Made by a program: the position numbers and the translations under genes. A stretch of DNA of 26,670 nucleotides from CAKZYD01 sp039814715 (lineage in GTDB: Bacteria; Pseudomonadota; Alphaproteobacteria; Sphingomonadales; CAKZYD01), in the NCBI GenBank assembly GCA_039814715.1, contig JBCCAR010000043.1, positions 1 through 26,670 of the forward strand. Reading direction: 5' to 3'. Under the pieces are notes generated by a model. It made no database searches. It saw nothing but the letters and a program-made list of their open reading frames with translations, and was not told where the DNA came from. Positions 7,003 to 15,677 of the stretch are shown one piece after another. Each line of letters starts with the position of its first letter. Position 1 is the first letter of the stretch.

Positions 7003-9135
7003 ATGACGCAAACCCGGCAAATGGAATTTGTGGTGCCCGGCATGCATTGTGCCGGCTGCCTGTCAAAGGTGGAAAAAGCGCTGAATAGCCTGCCGCAGAC
7101 GGACTATGCCCGCGCCAATTTATCAACCAGGCGTGTGCGCATTGATGGGAGTGAGCTGACCGCTGAAACGGTCATCGATACCCTCAAGGCCAAGGGCTTT
7201 GATGCCATTCCTTTTGAAGATGCGCAGACCTCATCTGCCGTCGACCGCGAAGCGCGCCAACTGTTATTGGCGCTGGCCGTTGCGGGTTTTGCAATGATGA
7301 ACATCATGCTCTTGTCGGTCTCAGTCTGGGCGGGATTGGTGTCGGATATGGATGAAAGCACCCGCTCGCTTTTCCATTGGATATCCGCCATCATCGCTAT
7401 TCCCGCAGTGGCGTATTCCGGCCAGCCCTTCTTTAAATCCGCTCGCAAAGCGCTTGGCGCTGGCACCATGAACATGGATGTGCCGATATCGCTGGCTGTG
7501 ATTTTGGCCACTGGCGCGAGTTTATTGGTGGCCGTGCGGGGCGGCGAGCACAGCTATTTTGATGCAGCGGTCATGCTGCTCTTCTTCCTCCTCATCGGCC
7601 GCACACTGGATCAAATGCTGCGCGCGCGCACGTTCTCAGCGGCGCAGACTCTTCTGGGCCTTCGCGCGCAAACAGCGCTGCGCCTAGATGACCAGGGCAA
7701 TACCAAAAAGATCGATGTGGCCGATGTGACCCGCGGCATGACCTTGCTGGTGCAGCCAGGCATGCGTGTGCCGGTGGACTGCAAAGTGCTTGCCGGGCAA
7801 TCGGATATTGATATGAGCCTGGTCACGGGTGAGGCCGCCCCTGTGCGCGCAGCCAAGCACAGCACACTCTATGCTGGCGCGCTCAATCTGTCTGGCGCGC
7901 TGGATGTCGAAGCGACTGCAGCAGTGGAAGAAAGCTTCCTGTCCGATCTCATCCGCATCATGGGCGAAGCAGAACAAAGCCGGGCAAAAATGGTTCGCCT
8001 GGCCGATAAAGTTGCGCGCATCTATGCGCCATGTGTGCATATCCTCGCGGGGCTTGCCTTTGCGGGCTGGCTGATCCTGGGCGCGGGCTGGTATGGCGCG
8101 CTCATGATTGCGGTCGCGGTTTTAATCATCACCTGCCCCTGCGCCCTGGGCCTTGCCGTGCCCGCCGTACAAGTCGCAGCGGTGGGCCAGCTGTTAAAAG
8201 ACGGGATTGTCGTTAAATCAGGCGATGCGCTTGACCGCCTCGCTAATGTGGATGTTGCCGTCTTTGATAAGACGGGCACTCTCACCACGGGAGCCATGAC
8301 GCCAATTGATGCCGATAGGATCCCTAAAAAAGCGTTGGCCGTTGCCCAGGCGCTGGCAAAACACTCGAGCCATCCGCTTGCAAAATCGCTTCTGAACATC
8401 GATCCGGATTTAGCGCTTCCCGAGCTAACAGACGTAGCCGAGCATCCCGGCGAGGGGATTTCCGGCCTTCTTGATGGTCAGCCAGTCAAGCTCGGACGCC
8501 GGGCCTGGGCCGCCCCGGATAGCCAAGCGCCAGATCAAACGACATCGGAGCTAACGCTCGCTTTGCCGGATGGCCAGCACACCCATATCGGCTTTGTAGA
8601 TACGCCGCGCGAGGATGCAAAGGAGATCATCGGCTGGCTGCACGCCCAAGGCAAACGGGTCATTTTGCTGTCGGGCGATCATCCGTCCGTCGCACAGCGC
8701 ACAGCTAGTGCGCTCGCAATTGCTGAATGGCACGGTGGCTGCCAGCCAGCAGATAAGGTGGACGTTCTCAACGCCTTAAGCGCCAAAGGCGAACGGGTTT
8801 TGATGGTGGGTGACGGCATCAATGATGCCCCCGCTTTACGCGCCGCGCATGTCTCCATGTCGCCTGCGTGTGCGTCCGACGTCGCGCAGGTTGCGGCAGA
8901 TATCGTCTTCCAAGGCGCTGCCTTGAAGCCTGTGCAGCGCGCGCTCACCATCGCCAACGCAGCGGATAAAAAAGTGAAGCAGAATTTTGCCTTGGCCATC
9001 GGCTACAACGCTATAGCCGTGCCGCTCGCGCTGCTAGGTCTCGTTACACCGCTGATCGCCGCGCTCGCCATGTCGCTCTCGTCGATTCTCGTCACTGGCA
9101 ACGCCGCCCTTGTCACCCGCGGCAAGGCGCGGTGA
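7003..9135 (+). CDS. ccoI: Copper-translocating P-type ATPase CcoI (FixI)
   Basis: A 710-residue P1B-type ATPase that exports copper needed for the CuB site of cbb3. In order: one heavy-metal-associated domain with GMHCAGC (Cys16 and Cys19), membrane segments, a TGE actuator motif, the transport motif CPC (378-380), the phosphorylation motif DKTGT beginning at Asp422, and the hinge GDGIND (603-608). All catalytic residues are present. Being inside the cco locus identifies it as CcoI rather than a CopA exporter. Its TGA overlaps the GTG of ccoS. Confidence 0.97.
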   Translation: MTQTRQMEFVVPGMHCAGCLSKVEKALNSLPQTDYARANLSTRRVRIDGSELTAETVIDTLKAKGFDAIPFEDAQTSSAVDREARQLLLALAVAGFAMMNIMLLSVSVWAGLVSDMDESTRSLFHWISAIIAIPAVAYSGQPFFKSARKALGAGTMNMDVPISLAVILATGASLLVAVRGGEHSYFDAAVMLLFFLLIGRTLDQMLRARTFSAAQTLLGLRAQTALRLDDQGNTKKIDVADVTRGMTLLVQPGMRVPVDCKVLAGQSDIDMSLVTGEAAPVRAAKHSTLYAGALNLSGALDVEATAAVEESFLSDLIRIMGEAEQSRAKMVRLADKVARIYAPCVHILAGLAFAGWLILGAGWYGALMIAVAVLIITCPCALGLAVPAVQVAAVGQLLKDGIVVKSGDALDRLANVDVAVFDKTGTLTTGAMTPIDADRIPKKALAVAQALAKHSSHPLAKSLLNIDPDLALPELTDVAEHPGEGISGLLDGQPVKLGRRAWAAPDSQAPDQTTSELTLALPDGQHTHIGFVDTPREDAKEIIGWLHAQGKRVILLSGDHPSVAQRTASALAIAEWHGGCQPADKVDVLNALSAKGERVLMVGDGINDAPALRAAHVSMSPACASDVAQVAADIVFQGAALKPVQRALTIANAADKKVKQNFALAIGYNAIAVPLALLGLVTPLIAALAMSLSSILVTGNAALVTRGKAR

Positions 9136-9293
9136 CCGTTCTCCTCATCTTAATCCCCGCCGCCCTCGCGCTCGGCGCTATTGGCCTTGCAGCTTTCATG
9201 TGGTCCCTCAAAACGGGCCAATATGACGACCTAGATGGCGCCGCGGAACGCATCTTGCTCGATGACGATGTCGATGGAGACGTTGGTGATTGA
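9132..9293 (+). CDS. ccoS: cbb3 oxidase maturation protein CcoS
   Basis: A 53-residue protein starting at GTG, which overlaps the ccoI stop (GTGA). It has one N-terminal membrane helix (about residues 3-23), then the CcoS signature of a Trp-Ser-Leu-Lys-Thr-Gly-Gln-Tyr-Asp-Asp-Leu run and an acidic tail rich in Asp. CcoS is required for cofactor insertion in cbb3 oxidase. Size and position after ccoI are standard. It completes the ccoNOQP-GHIS set. Confidence 0.95.
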   Translation: MTVLLILIPAALALGAIGLAAFMWSLKTGQYDDLDGAAERILLDDDVDGDVGD

Positions 9294-9337
9294 CTTGGTT
9301 TACGGTTGTTCCGGGTGGTATAGTGTGCACGATAGAA

Positions 9338-9356
9338 TGAGGCCGCTGCGGCCTTA
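9338..9356 (+). terminator. Weak hairpin after ccoS
   Basis: AGGCCG (9340-9345) pairs with CGGCCT (9349-9354) around CTG, and two outer pairs (one G-T) extend the stem. There is no T-tract after it (TACACC). It lies 45 bases after the ccoS stop in the convergent gap with the AraC gene, so it may help end transcription, but it is not a textbook intrinsic terminator. Confidence 0.35.
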
Positions 9357-9446
9357 CACCCCGCCTTTCCCCGGTTGGAAGTTTGCGCTGTGTTTGTGTC
9401 TGCGAGGAAGGCAGCAAAGCCCTATAACCAAGGCTCGCCGAACCTC

Positions 9447-10406
9447 TTAATGCAAACCGCGTTTGCGCGCTTCGCGAGGGCTTAGGCCGAAGGCGGCCTT
9501 GAACGTGCGTGAGAAGTGGCTGGGGTCTTTAAAGCCCCAATCATAGGCTATGGAGGCGAGCGATATATGGGCTTTGGCAGGGTTTGTCAGATCTAGCCGG
9601 GCGTGTTCTAGGCGGCGCTGCCAAATATAATCTGAAGCCGTTTTGTCTCGCTTCTCAAACAACTTGCGCAAATAGCGTTCAGAAATGCCGTGAGCGGCGG
9701 CGATGGTCTCCGGTTTGAGCTCAGGATCAGCTAAATTGGCATCAATGAAGCGGATGATACGCTGAGTGAGTAACGTCTGGCTCTGGCCTTGTTGAGGCAT
9801 GTCAGGCACGGTTTGCGCGCGAAGGGCATCGACCAAGAGATCGACCGCATCATTTTGCAGCTTTTGCACCGTGAAATGGTCGAGTTGCGGCAGATGCGTA
9901 GAGAGCTGCGAAAACAGCGTTGTGGCGAGCTGGGTCGCGCTATGAGTGCTCGCGACAGAAATCGCCGTCGCCGATTCGACATCGCTAAAGCGCTCCAGCA
10001 ATTTTGCCCGCGGCAGTGTGAGAACGAGCTGCCGATAGTCTTTCTCAAAAGTCAAACTATAGGGCCTGGTCACGTCGTAAAGCGCAAATTCTCCGGGCTT
10101 GATGGTGGCTGTGCGCCCGGCTTGCTGCACATGGCCTTGGCCTGTCAGCTGCATGCTCACCAAAAAACAATCATGATTGGAGCGGGCAATCCGGGCTTTG
10201 TCACGCACCACGCGCTGCGGGCTGGACGCCACAATGCTATAGCGTAAATCATGCGCATCGCGGCTGGTAATTTCGCCTTCAAAGTCCGCTTGAGAAGCGT
10301 TCTCGCAGTTGAGGTCAACAAAGGTCTGGCACACATAATCGCGCCAGTATCGCAGCTTTTGCGAGTAGCTTAGATCACGCGTGGACAGTGTGATTGTCTC
10401 GACCAT
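9447..10406 (-). CDS. AraC/XylS-family transcriptional regulator
   Basis: A 319-residue regulator. Residues about 20-190 resemble the AraC_binding_2 type N-terminal effector domain; residues about 215-316 form the two-helix-turn-helix AraC DNA-binding domain, with the first helix pair around 233-253 (PETIAAAHGISERYLRKLF) and the second around 282-304, ending in the signature GFKDPSHFSRTFKAAFGLSP. It starts behind GGAAGGAGA. It diverges from the nitrilase and aldoxime dehydratase genes, the arrangement seen for NitR-type activators of nitrilase operons, so it probably activates those genes in response to a nitrile or aldoxime. The effector is inferred. Confidence 0.92.
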   Translation of the reverse strand: MVETITLSTRDLSYSQKLRYWRDYVCQTFVDLNCENASQADFEGEITSRDAHDLRYSIVASSPQRVVRDKARIARSNHDCFLVSMQLTGQGHVQQAGRTATIKPGEFALYDVTRPYSLTFEKDYRQLVLTLPRAKLLERFSDVESATAISVASTHSATQLATTLFSQLSTHLPQLDHFTVQKLQNDAVDLLVDALRAQTVPDMPQQGQSQTLLTQRIIRFIDANLADPELKPETIAAAHGISERYLRKLFEKRDKTASDYIWQRRLEHARLDLTNPAKAHISLASIAYDWGFKDPSHFSRTFKAAFGLSPREARKRGLH

Positions 10407-10589
10407 GTCGTCTCCTTCCGCCGCAAAAATCGGGTCGCGGAGCGTTGCAGTTTCTAACCAATATCTGCCTCAGATTCCGGTTGAGTCAATAATCAATGCC
10501 ATCTGGAGCCAGACATTTGGCGAATGCGTGGTCATTATGGCACTATCGCAAAAAGGCCGTGTGCCGAGCTATTTTAAGGAGTTCTGACT
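10407..10589. promoter_or_regulatory. Divergent promoter region, regulator/nitrilase
   Basis: The 183-bp gap between divergent start codons must hold both promoters and probably the AraC-type operator. I see the ribosome binding sites GGAAGGAGA for the regulator and AAGGAG for the nitrilase, and a short inverted repeat GGCAC (10539-10543) / GTGCC (10561-10565) close to the nitrilase start. I cannot place -35/-10 elements with confidence, and no clear direct repeat stands out. Confidence 0.45.
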
Positions 10590-11612
10590 GTGTCCCAAGC
10601 CCCTTTTAAGGTTGCCGCAGTGCAAGCGGCCCCCGCTTTTTTAGATGTTGATGCTGGCGTTGAAAAAGCGATCAAGCTGATCAAGGAAGCGGCCGGTGAA
10701 GGCGCGAAGTTGATCGCCTTTCCGGAATGCTGGATCCCTGGCTATCCGTGGTGGGCTTGGCTGGATAGTCCCGCCTGGGGCATGCAGTTTGTGGGCCGGC
10801 ATTTTGACAATTGCCCGACCGCCGACGGGGATCATATTGGCAAAATCATCGACGCTGCCAATGCCCATGACATCAAGGTGGTCCTTGGGTATTCAGAGCG
10901 CGATGGCGGCAGCATTTATATCTCTCAGTTGTTTGTTGACCCTGCCAGCGACAGCGCCTTTACGCGCCGTAAGCTAAAAGCAACCCATGTAGAGCGCACC
11001 ATCTTCGGGGAAGGGGACGGCAGCGATTTTGTGGTCACAGACACCGATATCGGCCGCATTGGGCAGCTGTGCTGCTGGGAGCACTTAAACCCCTTAAACA
11101 AAATGGCGATGTTCACGCAGCAAGAGCAAATTCATGTGGGCTCTTGGCCAAGCTTCTCTCTTTATAATGGTGCGGCCTATGCCCTTGGGCCGGAACTCAA
11201 CTCCGCGGCCAGCATGATGTATGCTGCTGAAGGTCAGTGCTTCGTCATTGCAGCCTGCGGTTTGGTGAGCCAGGAGATGCAGGACATGCTCTGCGATGCG
11301 CCGCATAAAAAAGAGCTGCTGCGCGTTGGCGGCGGGGCGGCGATGATCTATGGCCCCGATGGCAGCCCGCTATGCGAGAAACCCGGCTGGGAGGAAGAGA
11401 CGATTTTATATGCTGATATCGATCTTGGCATGATCGCCATCGCCAAAGCGGCTGCTGATCCGGTTGGGCATTATTCTCGGCCCGATGTGGCGCGGCTATG
11501 GTTTAATGACAACCCTGGCCGTATCGTCGAAAAAGCGCCGCGCCGCGCAGCCCTTGACGATCTGGCAGAAGACGATGATCTTGGCGATATCTTTGACACT
11601 GCGGCCCAATAG
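10590..11612 (+). CDS. Nitrilase
   Basis: A 340-residue carbon-nitrogen hydrolase that converts a nitrile to the carboxylic acid and ammonia. The catalytic set is complete and correctly spaced: Glu46 (FPECWIPGYPWW), Lys128 (RRKLKATHVERT), Glu135 and nucleophile Cys162 in CCWEHLNPL. The CWEH motif, the THVERTIFGEGDGS stretch and the length indicate a true nitrilase rather than an amidase or carbamoylase. The start is GTG, eight bases after AAGGAG. The next gene, 15 bases on, is an aldoxime dehydratase, so the likely substrate is the nitrile made by that enzyme; aliphatic versus arylacetonitrile preference is not readable. Confidence 0.95.
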   Translation: MSQAPFKVAAVQAAPAFLDVDAGVEKAIKLIKEAAGEGAKLIAFPECWIPGYPWWAWLDSPAWGMQFVGRHFDNCPTADGDHIGKIIDAANAHDIKVVLGYSERDGGSIYISQLFVDPASDSAFTRRKLKATHVERTIFGEGDGSDFVVTDTDIGRIGQLCCWEHLNPLNKMAMFTQQEQIHVGSWPSFSLYNGAAYALGPELNSAASMMYAAEGQCFVIAACGLVSQEMQDMLCDAPHKKELLRVGGGAAMIYGPDGSPLCEKPGWEEETILYADIDLGMIAIAKAAADPVGHYSRPDVARLWFNDNPGRIVEKAPRRAALDDLAEDDDLGDIFDTAAQ

Positions 11613-11627
11613 CACCGGAGCCTTGAT

Positions 11628-12638
11628 ATGAGCAACATGCCGGAGAATTGGGAGCCGCCAGTTGATGCTTGGCAGTCCCGCTTTGCCCCTGGAGTAACCG
11701 AAATTGTGTTTGCCTATTTCGGCGTTCAATCTGCGCCAGGCGGCGATATCACGGCTTTCGAAAACTGGTGGCAAGGTACCGATGATGCCGCCCCTGCACC
11801 CAGCTTTATCACCCGCGCGCAGGTGCGCGATGCTTCTGACATGGATAACACCGTGTTCATCGCCTACTGGCCTTCACGAGCTGAGTTTGAGGCTTGGTGG
11901 GTAAATGAAGGTGTGTCTTCTTGGTGGGAAGAAGAGGCGAGACTAAATGGGCCCGTTGGCCTTTGGCGCGAAGTTTACAGCGTGCCGGTTGATCATTTTG
12001 AAACGCTCCATTCCTCCCAAACAGAGCACGGCGTTGCTAGCCTTGCGGCGGATTGGGGCGAACCGATTAAAGAACACGCTTATTGGGGCGGTATGCGCGA
12101 CCGTGTGCCCGCCTCAAGCCAGCTGGACTTTGCCTCCCCCATTGAAGCGCTGCCGGATATCGACATCAAAGAAACGCGCGGGAAACGCGTTGTGGTCGGT
12201 GTGCCAGATAATGTGTGCCTCATCCGGTCTGGTCAGGATTTAACGCTGTCGTCAGGCAAAGAACGTGAGACCTACCAAGATGTGGTGCGCCCGCACTTAA
12301 CGGCCGGTATGGCTTTCCTTCGCGATAATCCGAAAGAGACTAATTGCTTTTCCTGCCGCCTGATGGATGAAACAGAGCTGGACGGGCGCCCCAAACAGCA
12401 AACCTTTGGCCTAGCAGCCTTCCGCTCCATGGAAGACCTAGAAGACTGGTCTAAGAGCCATCCAACACACTTGGCTATTTTTGGTAGCTTCTTCCAAATG
12501 ATGGAGGCTCATGAGGGTCATTTGGACTTAAAGCTTTGGCATGAGGTGCTGGTTGCCGATGGCCGAAATACCATCGCCGAGTATATCAATTGTCATCCCC
12601 GTACCGGCTTTTTGCCTTGGTGCCCCCTGGCGGAGTAA
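11628..12638 (+). CDS. oxd: Haem-dependent aldoxime dehydratase
   Basis: A 336-residue member of the haem-containing (phenylacet)aldoxime dehydratase family, which dehydrates R-CH=N-OH to a nitrile by binding the substrate nitrogen to ferrous haem. Family hallmarks include YWGGMRDRVP (Arg157/Arg159), LIRSGQDL (Ser201), HPTHLAIFGSF (His281, probable proximal haem ligand) and LWHEV (His305, probable catalytic His). Ser201 to His281 is 80 residues, the same as between the corresponding serine and haem ligand I recall from characterised enzymes. It follows the nitrilase by 15 bases, apparently in one transcript, giving an aldoxime-nitrile-acid pathway. Confidence 0.93.
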   Translation: MSNMPENWEPPVDAWQSRFAPGVTEIVFAYFGVQSAPGGDITAFENWWQGTDDAAPAPSFITRAQVRDASDMDNTVFIAYWPSRAEFEAWWVNEGVSSWWEEEARLNGPVGLWREVYSVPVDHFETLHSSQTEHGVASLAADWGEPIKEHAYWGGMRDRVPASSQLDFASPIEALPDIDIKETRGKRVVVGVPDNVCLIRSGQDLTLSSGKERETYQDVVRPHLTAGMAFLRDNPKETNCFSCRLMDETELDGRPKQQTFGLAAFRSMEDLEDWSKSHPTHLAIFGSFFQMMEAHEGHLDLKLWHEVLVADGRNTIAEYINCHPRTGFLPWCPLAE

Positions 12639-12731
12639 TTGCAGGGATGCAGGCACTGCCTTTGCCATCGCTGTGTCAGTTCCGGGAAGATCAGGGGGAT
12701 TAGAGGTCTTCAAAACGCCTGTCGCTCATCC

Positions 12732-13442
12732 CTAAGAGACACTGTCCGCTTCTTGCCCTTGAAGGCGGCCACTTAGCGCTTGAAAGCTTGGCGCGACCCA
12801 GCGCGCGCCGGCGTCTTCTAGCCGGGCGCCGTGACCTTCAAAACAGTGGCCGCCGCCGGTGAAGCCCCAGACGGCCATGCCTGCGCGGATGCCCGAGCGC
12901 ACACCATTGACGCTGTCTTCAATCACCAAGCATTCAGCGGGATCGATGCCGAGTTGTTTGGCGGTGTAAGTGTAAATGTCCGGTGCGGGTTTGCCGTGTT
13001 CCACGAGATCAGCGGAATAAACGTGGGGCGCAAAGAGAGGCCAGAGCTGCGTTGTTTTAAGTTTTTTCTCTAGCCGGTCCGTGCGCGAGGATGACGCGAC
13101 AGCGACGGGTGTTTTGATGGCTTTAACCGCGTCATACGCCCCGGGCATAGCCTCCAGCGGCATACCGCTTAGGCGCCGCTGGTCATAAAGGCCCTTAAAG
13201 AAGGCCTCGTTTGGGCCCGCATTGTGGACATCGCGGAAGGCGCGGGTGAGGAGGTCGAAAAACTGATCATCGCGCAGACCGGAAAACCGCTCGACGAGCT
13301 CTGCTTGGCTCCAGTTCAGGCCGTGGCGCTTCAAATAGGCAGCGGATTCTTTAAGACCTGCAATTTCAGAATCGACAAGAACGCCGTCACAATCAAAGAT
13401 AACTGCGCTCAAGGGTGTTGGCACTATGGGAGGGGCGATCAT
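12732..13442 (-). CDS. HAD-superfamily phosphatase, PGM-like
   Basis: A 236-residue haloacid dehalogenase-type hydrolase. The nucleophile motif DCDGVLVDSE (Asp17, with Asp19 as acid/base) opens the protein; it has a helical C1 cap, a VASSSR motif II, a KPAPDIY motif III lysine and the acidic VIEDSVNGV motif IV. This is the beta-phosphoglucomutase / sugar-phosphate phosphatase subgroup (YieH/GPH-like); the substrate cannot be named. It lies 53 bases after the VOC gene on the same strand and may be co-transcribed. The ribosome binding site is weak. Confidence 0.92.
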   Translation of the reverse strand: MIAPPIVPTPLSAVIFDCDGVLVDSEIAGLKESAAYLKRHGLNWSQAELVERFSGLRDDQFFDLLTRAFRDVHNAGPNEAFFKGLYDQRRLSGMPLEAMPGAYDAVKAIKTPVAVASSSRTDRLEKKLKTTQLWPLFAPHVYSADLVEHGKPAPDIYTYTAKQLGIDPAECLVIEDSVNGVRSGIRAGMAVWGFTGGGHCFEGHGARLEDAGARWVAPSFQALSGRLQGQEADSVS

Positions 13443-13495
13443 GGCCGCACCCTAAGGGCTCTTGGCAAAAAAGGAAACCAGCCGTGAGCGTGGCT

Positions 13496-13996
13496 TTATG
13501 CCATGGTCTCTAGCCGGTTTTCCCCGCGCCATTTTTCGCGTACCGCTTCATAGACGCCTTGATTGTAGGAGTATTCAACGGTGTTGCCGTCCGGGTCTTT
13601 CAAAAAGCAAATATAGCCCACGGGATCGGGCATTTGCATGGGCCCAAGGGCAAGGCAGCCAGCTTCTTTTCCCTTGGCGGCAATAGCGTCCACCTTCTCT
13701 TTTGACGTGGTTTCAATGCCAAAATGGGCGAATGGGCCTAAGACCCCATGTTCTGTACCGGCAAAAGGGTCTTTGCCTTCAAAGAATTCGGCGATAACAA
13801 GGAGAAATGGCGGATCAGGTTGCTCAGGGTCAATCAGCCAGGCGCCATAGCCATTCACATCTTGGTTGCGGGCGAACAGTTCAAGATGGGTATAGGTACT
13901 GTACCACTCGATGCTGGCTTCAATGTCTTTTACGCATAGCGCCATATGGGTCCAGCGCTGCCGATCCAATTGAATGTCTTTCGGATTGTCGGACAT
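13496..13996 (-). CDS. VOC (glyoxalase/dioxygenase) family protein
   Basis: A 166-residue vicinal oxygen chelate protein with two beta-alpha-beta-beta-beta modules. Candidate metal ligands are His17 (WTHMALCVKD), His91 (FAHFGIETT) and Glu141 (GNTVEYSYN); FLKDPDGNTVEYSY is the typical closing motif. Members include glyoxalase I and ring-cleaving dioxygenases, and which reaction applies here is not clear. It starts behind a good GAGGGAGGG site. It is upstream of the HAD gene and divergent from the flavin reductase. Confidence 0.9.
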   Translation of the reverse strand: MSDNPKDIQLDRQRWTHMALCVKDIEASIEWYSTYTHLELFARNQDVNGYGAWLIDPEQPDPPFLLVIAEFFEGKDPFAGTEHGVLGPFAHFGIETTSKEKVDAIAAKGKEAGCLALGPMQMPDPVGYICFLKDPDGNTVEYSYNQGVYEAVREKWRGENRLETMA

Positions 13997-14101
13997 GTAA
14001 TCCCTCCCTCTTAAGCGATGCCGCCCGCCATCCTCTGCAGCAGCAGTTTAGAATCCCTCTTAAACACTATAGGAAGGTTGCAGGCCGCTTGGCCTATGCG
14101 T

Positions 14102-14131
14102 TTGCGCACGTTTTTTTGACTTTGTGCGCAA
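14102..14131. promoter_or_regulatory. Inverted repeat between VOC and flavin reductase genes
   Basis: TTGCGCAC (14102-14109) and GTGCGCAA (14124-14131) are exact inverted repeats separated by 14 bases that include a run of seven T. They sit in a 274-bp divergent intergenic region, about 110 bp before the VOC start and 140 bp before the reductase start. An operator for a dimeric regulator is plausible; no regulator gene is adjacent. Confidence 0.4.
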
Positions 14132-14270
14132 GTGGCCCTGAAGGCGGCACTTAAAAAAACGAGAGATCTCCGCTTTAGGCATAGTCCATTGCGTCATAGG
14201 GCTGTGCTAAACCGATTTGGGCCGCTAGGGACGTCGGGCCGCGATTTGTTTTATGTTTGGAGAGAAGAGA

Positions 14271-14753
14271 ATGACGGTAACACGTGATGACTGGCGCGCC
14301 GCAATGGGCGCCTTCGCATCTGGGGTCACGATCGTGACGTCTCTTGAAGGAGATCAGCCGCGCGGTAGTACGGTGAGCGCTTTCACGTCCGTCTCGCTCG
14401 ACCCGCCGCTTTTGCTGATCTGCGTGGATAAATCCAATCCTTTACATGCCCCACTATTGCAGGCCGGCTTTTTCGGCGTTCATATCTTAGGAGCGGACCA
14501 AGGCGATTTGGGCATGCGTTTTGCCGTACCGCCCGTTGAAACGCGCTTTGATAATCTTGACTTTACCTGTCATGAGGGCGGCGCGCCGCATATTGTAAGC
14601 GCGCCAGTCTTTATCGACTGTGAGACGCAGCAAGTCCATGAGGCCGGCACGCATCACATCTTCATCGGCCGCGGTGTGCGGATCATGAATGGCCCAGAGC
14701 AGCCGCCGCTCGTCTATCACAAAGGCGGGTTTGGCGCGTTCACGCCTGCCTGA
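14271..14753 (+). CDS. Flavin reductase-like FMN-binding protein
   Basis: A 160-residue protein of the flavin reductase-like domain family (HpaC/NtaB-like), which supplies reduced flavin to two-component monooxygenases. Typical motifs: FASGVTIVTS near the N-terminus, GSTVSAFTSVSLDPPLLLICVD in the flavin-binding core and a C-terminal LVYHKGGFGAF. An in-frame ATG six codons upstream exists, but ATG 14271 follows GGAGAGAAG at good spacing and is preferred. No partner oxygenase is adjacent, so the substrate system is unknown. Confidence 0.9.
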   Translation: MTVTRDDWRAAMGAFASGVTIVTSLEGDQPRGSTVSAFTSVSLDPPLLLICVDKSNPLHAPLLQAGFFGVHILGADQGDLGMRFAVPPVETRFDNLDFTCHEGGAPHIVSAPVFIDCETQQVHEAGTHHIFIGRGVRIMNGPEQPPLVYHKGGFGAFTPA

Positions 14754-14789
14754 CGGCGTGATTGGCTCACTTCGCGAAGCCTATAAAGC

Positions 14790-15677
14790 CTAGAAATACC
14801 CAGCGCGCTTTTGGTTTTCCAATGAGCCCGCATCACTGACCCGGCCTTGGCGTTCAGAAGTGCCGGCAATAGTGGTCTCTTGAGCAATGCCAAGCGCGGT
14901 ATCGGCGCCGGATTCAACCGCGCCGGTCACTGGCCAGCATCCAAGGGTGCGAAAGCGCACCATCTTGGTTTCCGCCTTTAAATGCGACAGGCTTTTTAAG
15001 CGCTCAGGCTCGTCCATGACAATCATGGTGCCGTCATAGTCAATGACTTTGCGCGGAGCAGCGTAATACAGCGGCGCAAGTTCAATCTCTTTGGCGATGA
15101 TGTAGGCCCACAGGTCGGCTTCGGTCCAGTTCGATAGGGGGAAGGCGCGCAGGCTGCTGCCTGGGGTGCGGCGCCAGTTATAGCTGTTCCACAGCTCAGG
15201 CCGCTGGCTTTTCGGCTCCCAACTATGGTCCGCGCTGCGCACGGAGACAACGCGTTCTTTGGCACGTGAGGCTTCTTCATCGCGGCGGGCGCCGCCGAAA
15301 ATCACGTCGTATTTGCCATCATCGAGCGCTTGCTTAAGCGCATCTGTGCGCATGACCGTGGTATAAGTGTCGGCATGGTCAATGGGGTTGAGGCCCATCT
15401 CGCGGCCAGTTTCATTGGCATGGACGCGCAGCTCAAAGCCATGTTTTTCAGCGAAATCATCGCGGAATGTCAGAAGGTCTCTGAATTCCCAGGTTGAATC
15501 GACATGCAAAAGCGGCATTGGAGGCTTTGAAGGGTAGAAAGCGCGCACAGCCAAATGCGCAAGAACCGTTGAGTCTTTGCCCGCAGAAAACAACAGAACC
15601 GGATTTTCTGCTTCGGTCACGCCGTCACGAATAATGTGGATGGCCTCACTCTCTAGCGCATCGAGATAACTAGACAT
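14790..15677 (-). CDS. cysD: Sulfate adenylyltransferase subunit 2
   Basis: A 295-residue ATP sulfurylase small subunit that makes adenosine 5'-phosphosulfate from sulfate and ATP at the start of sulfate assimilation. The PP-loop SAGKDS (31-36), FGGARRDEEASRAKER, the YNWRRTPGSSLRAFPLSNWTE region and the C-terminal QGRVSDAGSLENQKRAGYF are CysD hallmarks. A 19-codon upstream extension exists, but ATG before SSYLDALE matches the family start and has AGAGGA ahead of it. CysD works with the GTPase CysN, yet the downstream neighbour is a convergent flavin reductase; cysN/cysNC must be elsewhere if present. Confidence 0.95.
   Translation of the reverse strand: MSSYLDALESEAIHIIRDGVTEAENPVLLFSAGKDSTVLAHLAVRAFYPSKPPMPLLHVDSTWEFRDLLTFRDDFAEKHGFELRVHANETGREMGLNPIDHADTYTTVMRTDALKQALDDGKYDVIFGGARRDEEASRAKERVVSVRSADHSWEPKSQRPELWNSYNWRRTPGSSLRAFPLSNWTEADLWAYIIAKEIELAPLYYAAPRKVIDYDGTMIVMDEPERLKSLSHLKAETKMVRFRTLGCWPVTGAVESGADTALGIAQETTIAGTSERQGRVSDAGSLENQKRAGYF

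Noticed and set aside
10481..10496. FNR-like TTGA...TCAA in the nitrilase promoter region
   Set aside because: The half-sites are 8 bases apart, while FNR/FixK sites need 6.
12639..12660. Possible terminator after the aldoxime dehydratase gene (AGGC/GCCT)
   Set aside because: The stem is only four pairs with a three-base loop and no T-tract.
14754..14789. TTCGCGAA palindrome between the flavin reductase and cysD
   Set aside because: A folded hairpin would have no loop; too short to support a function.
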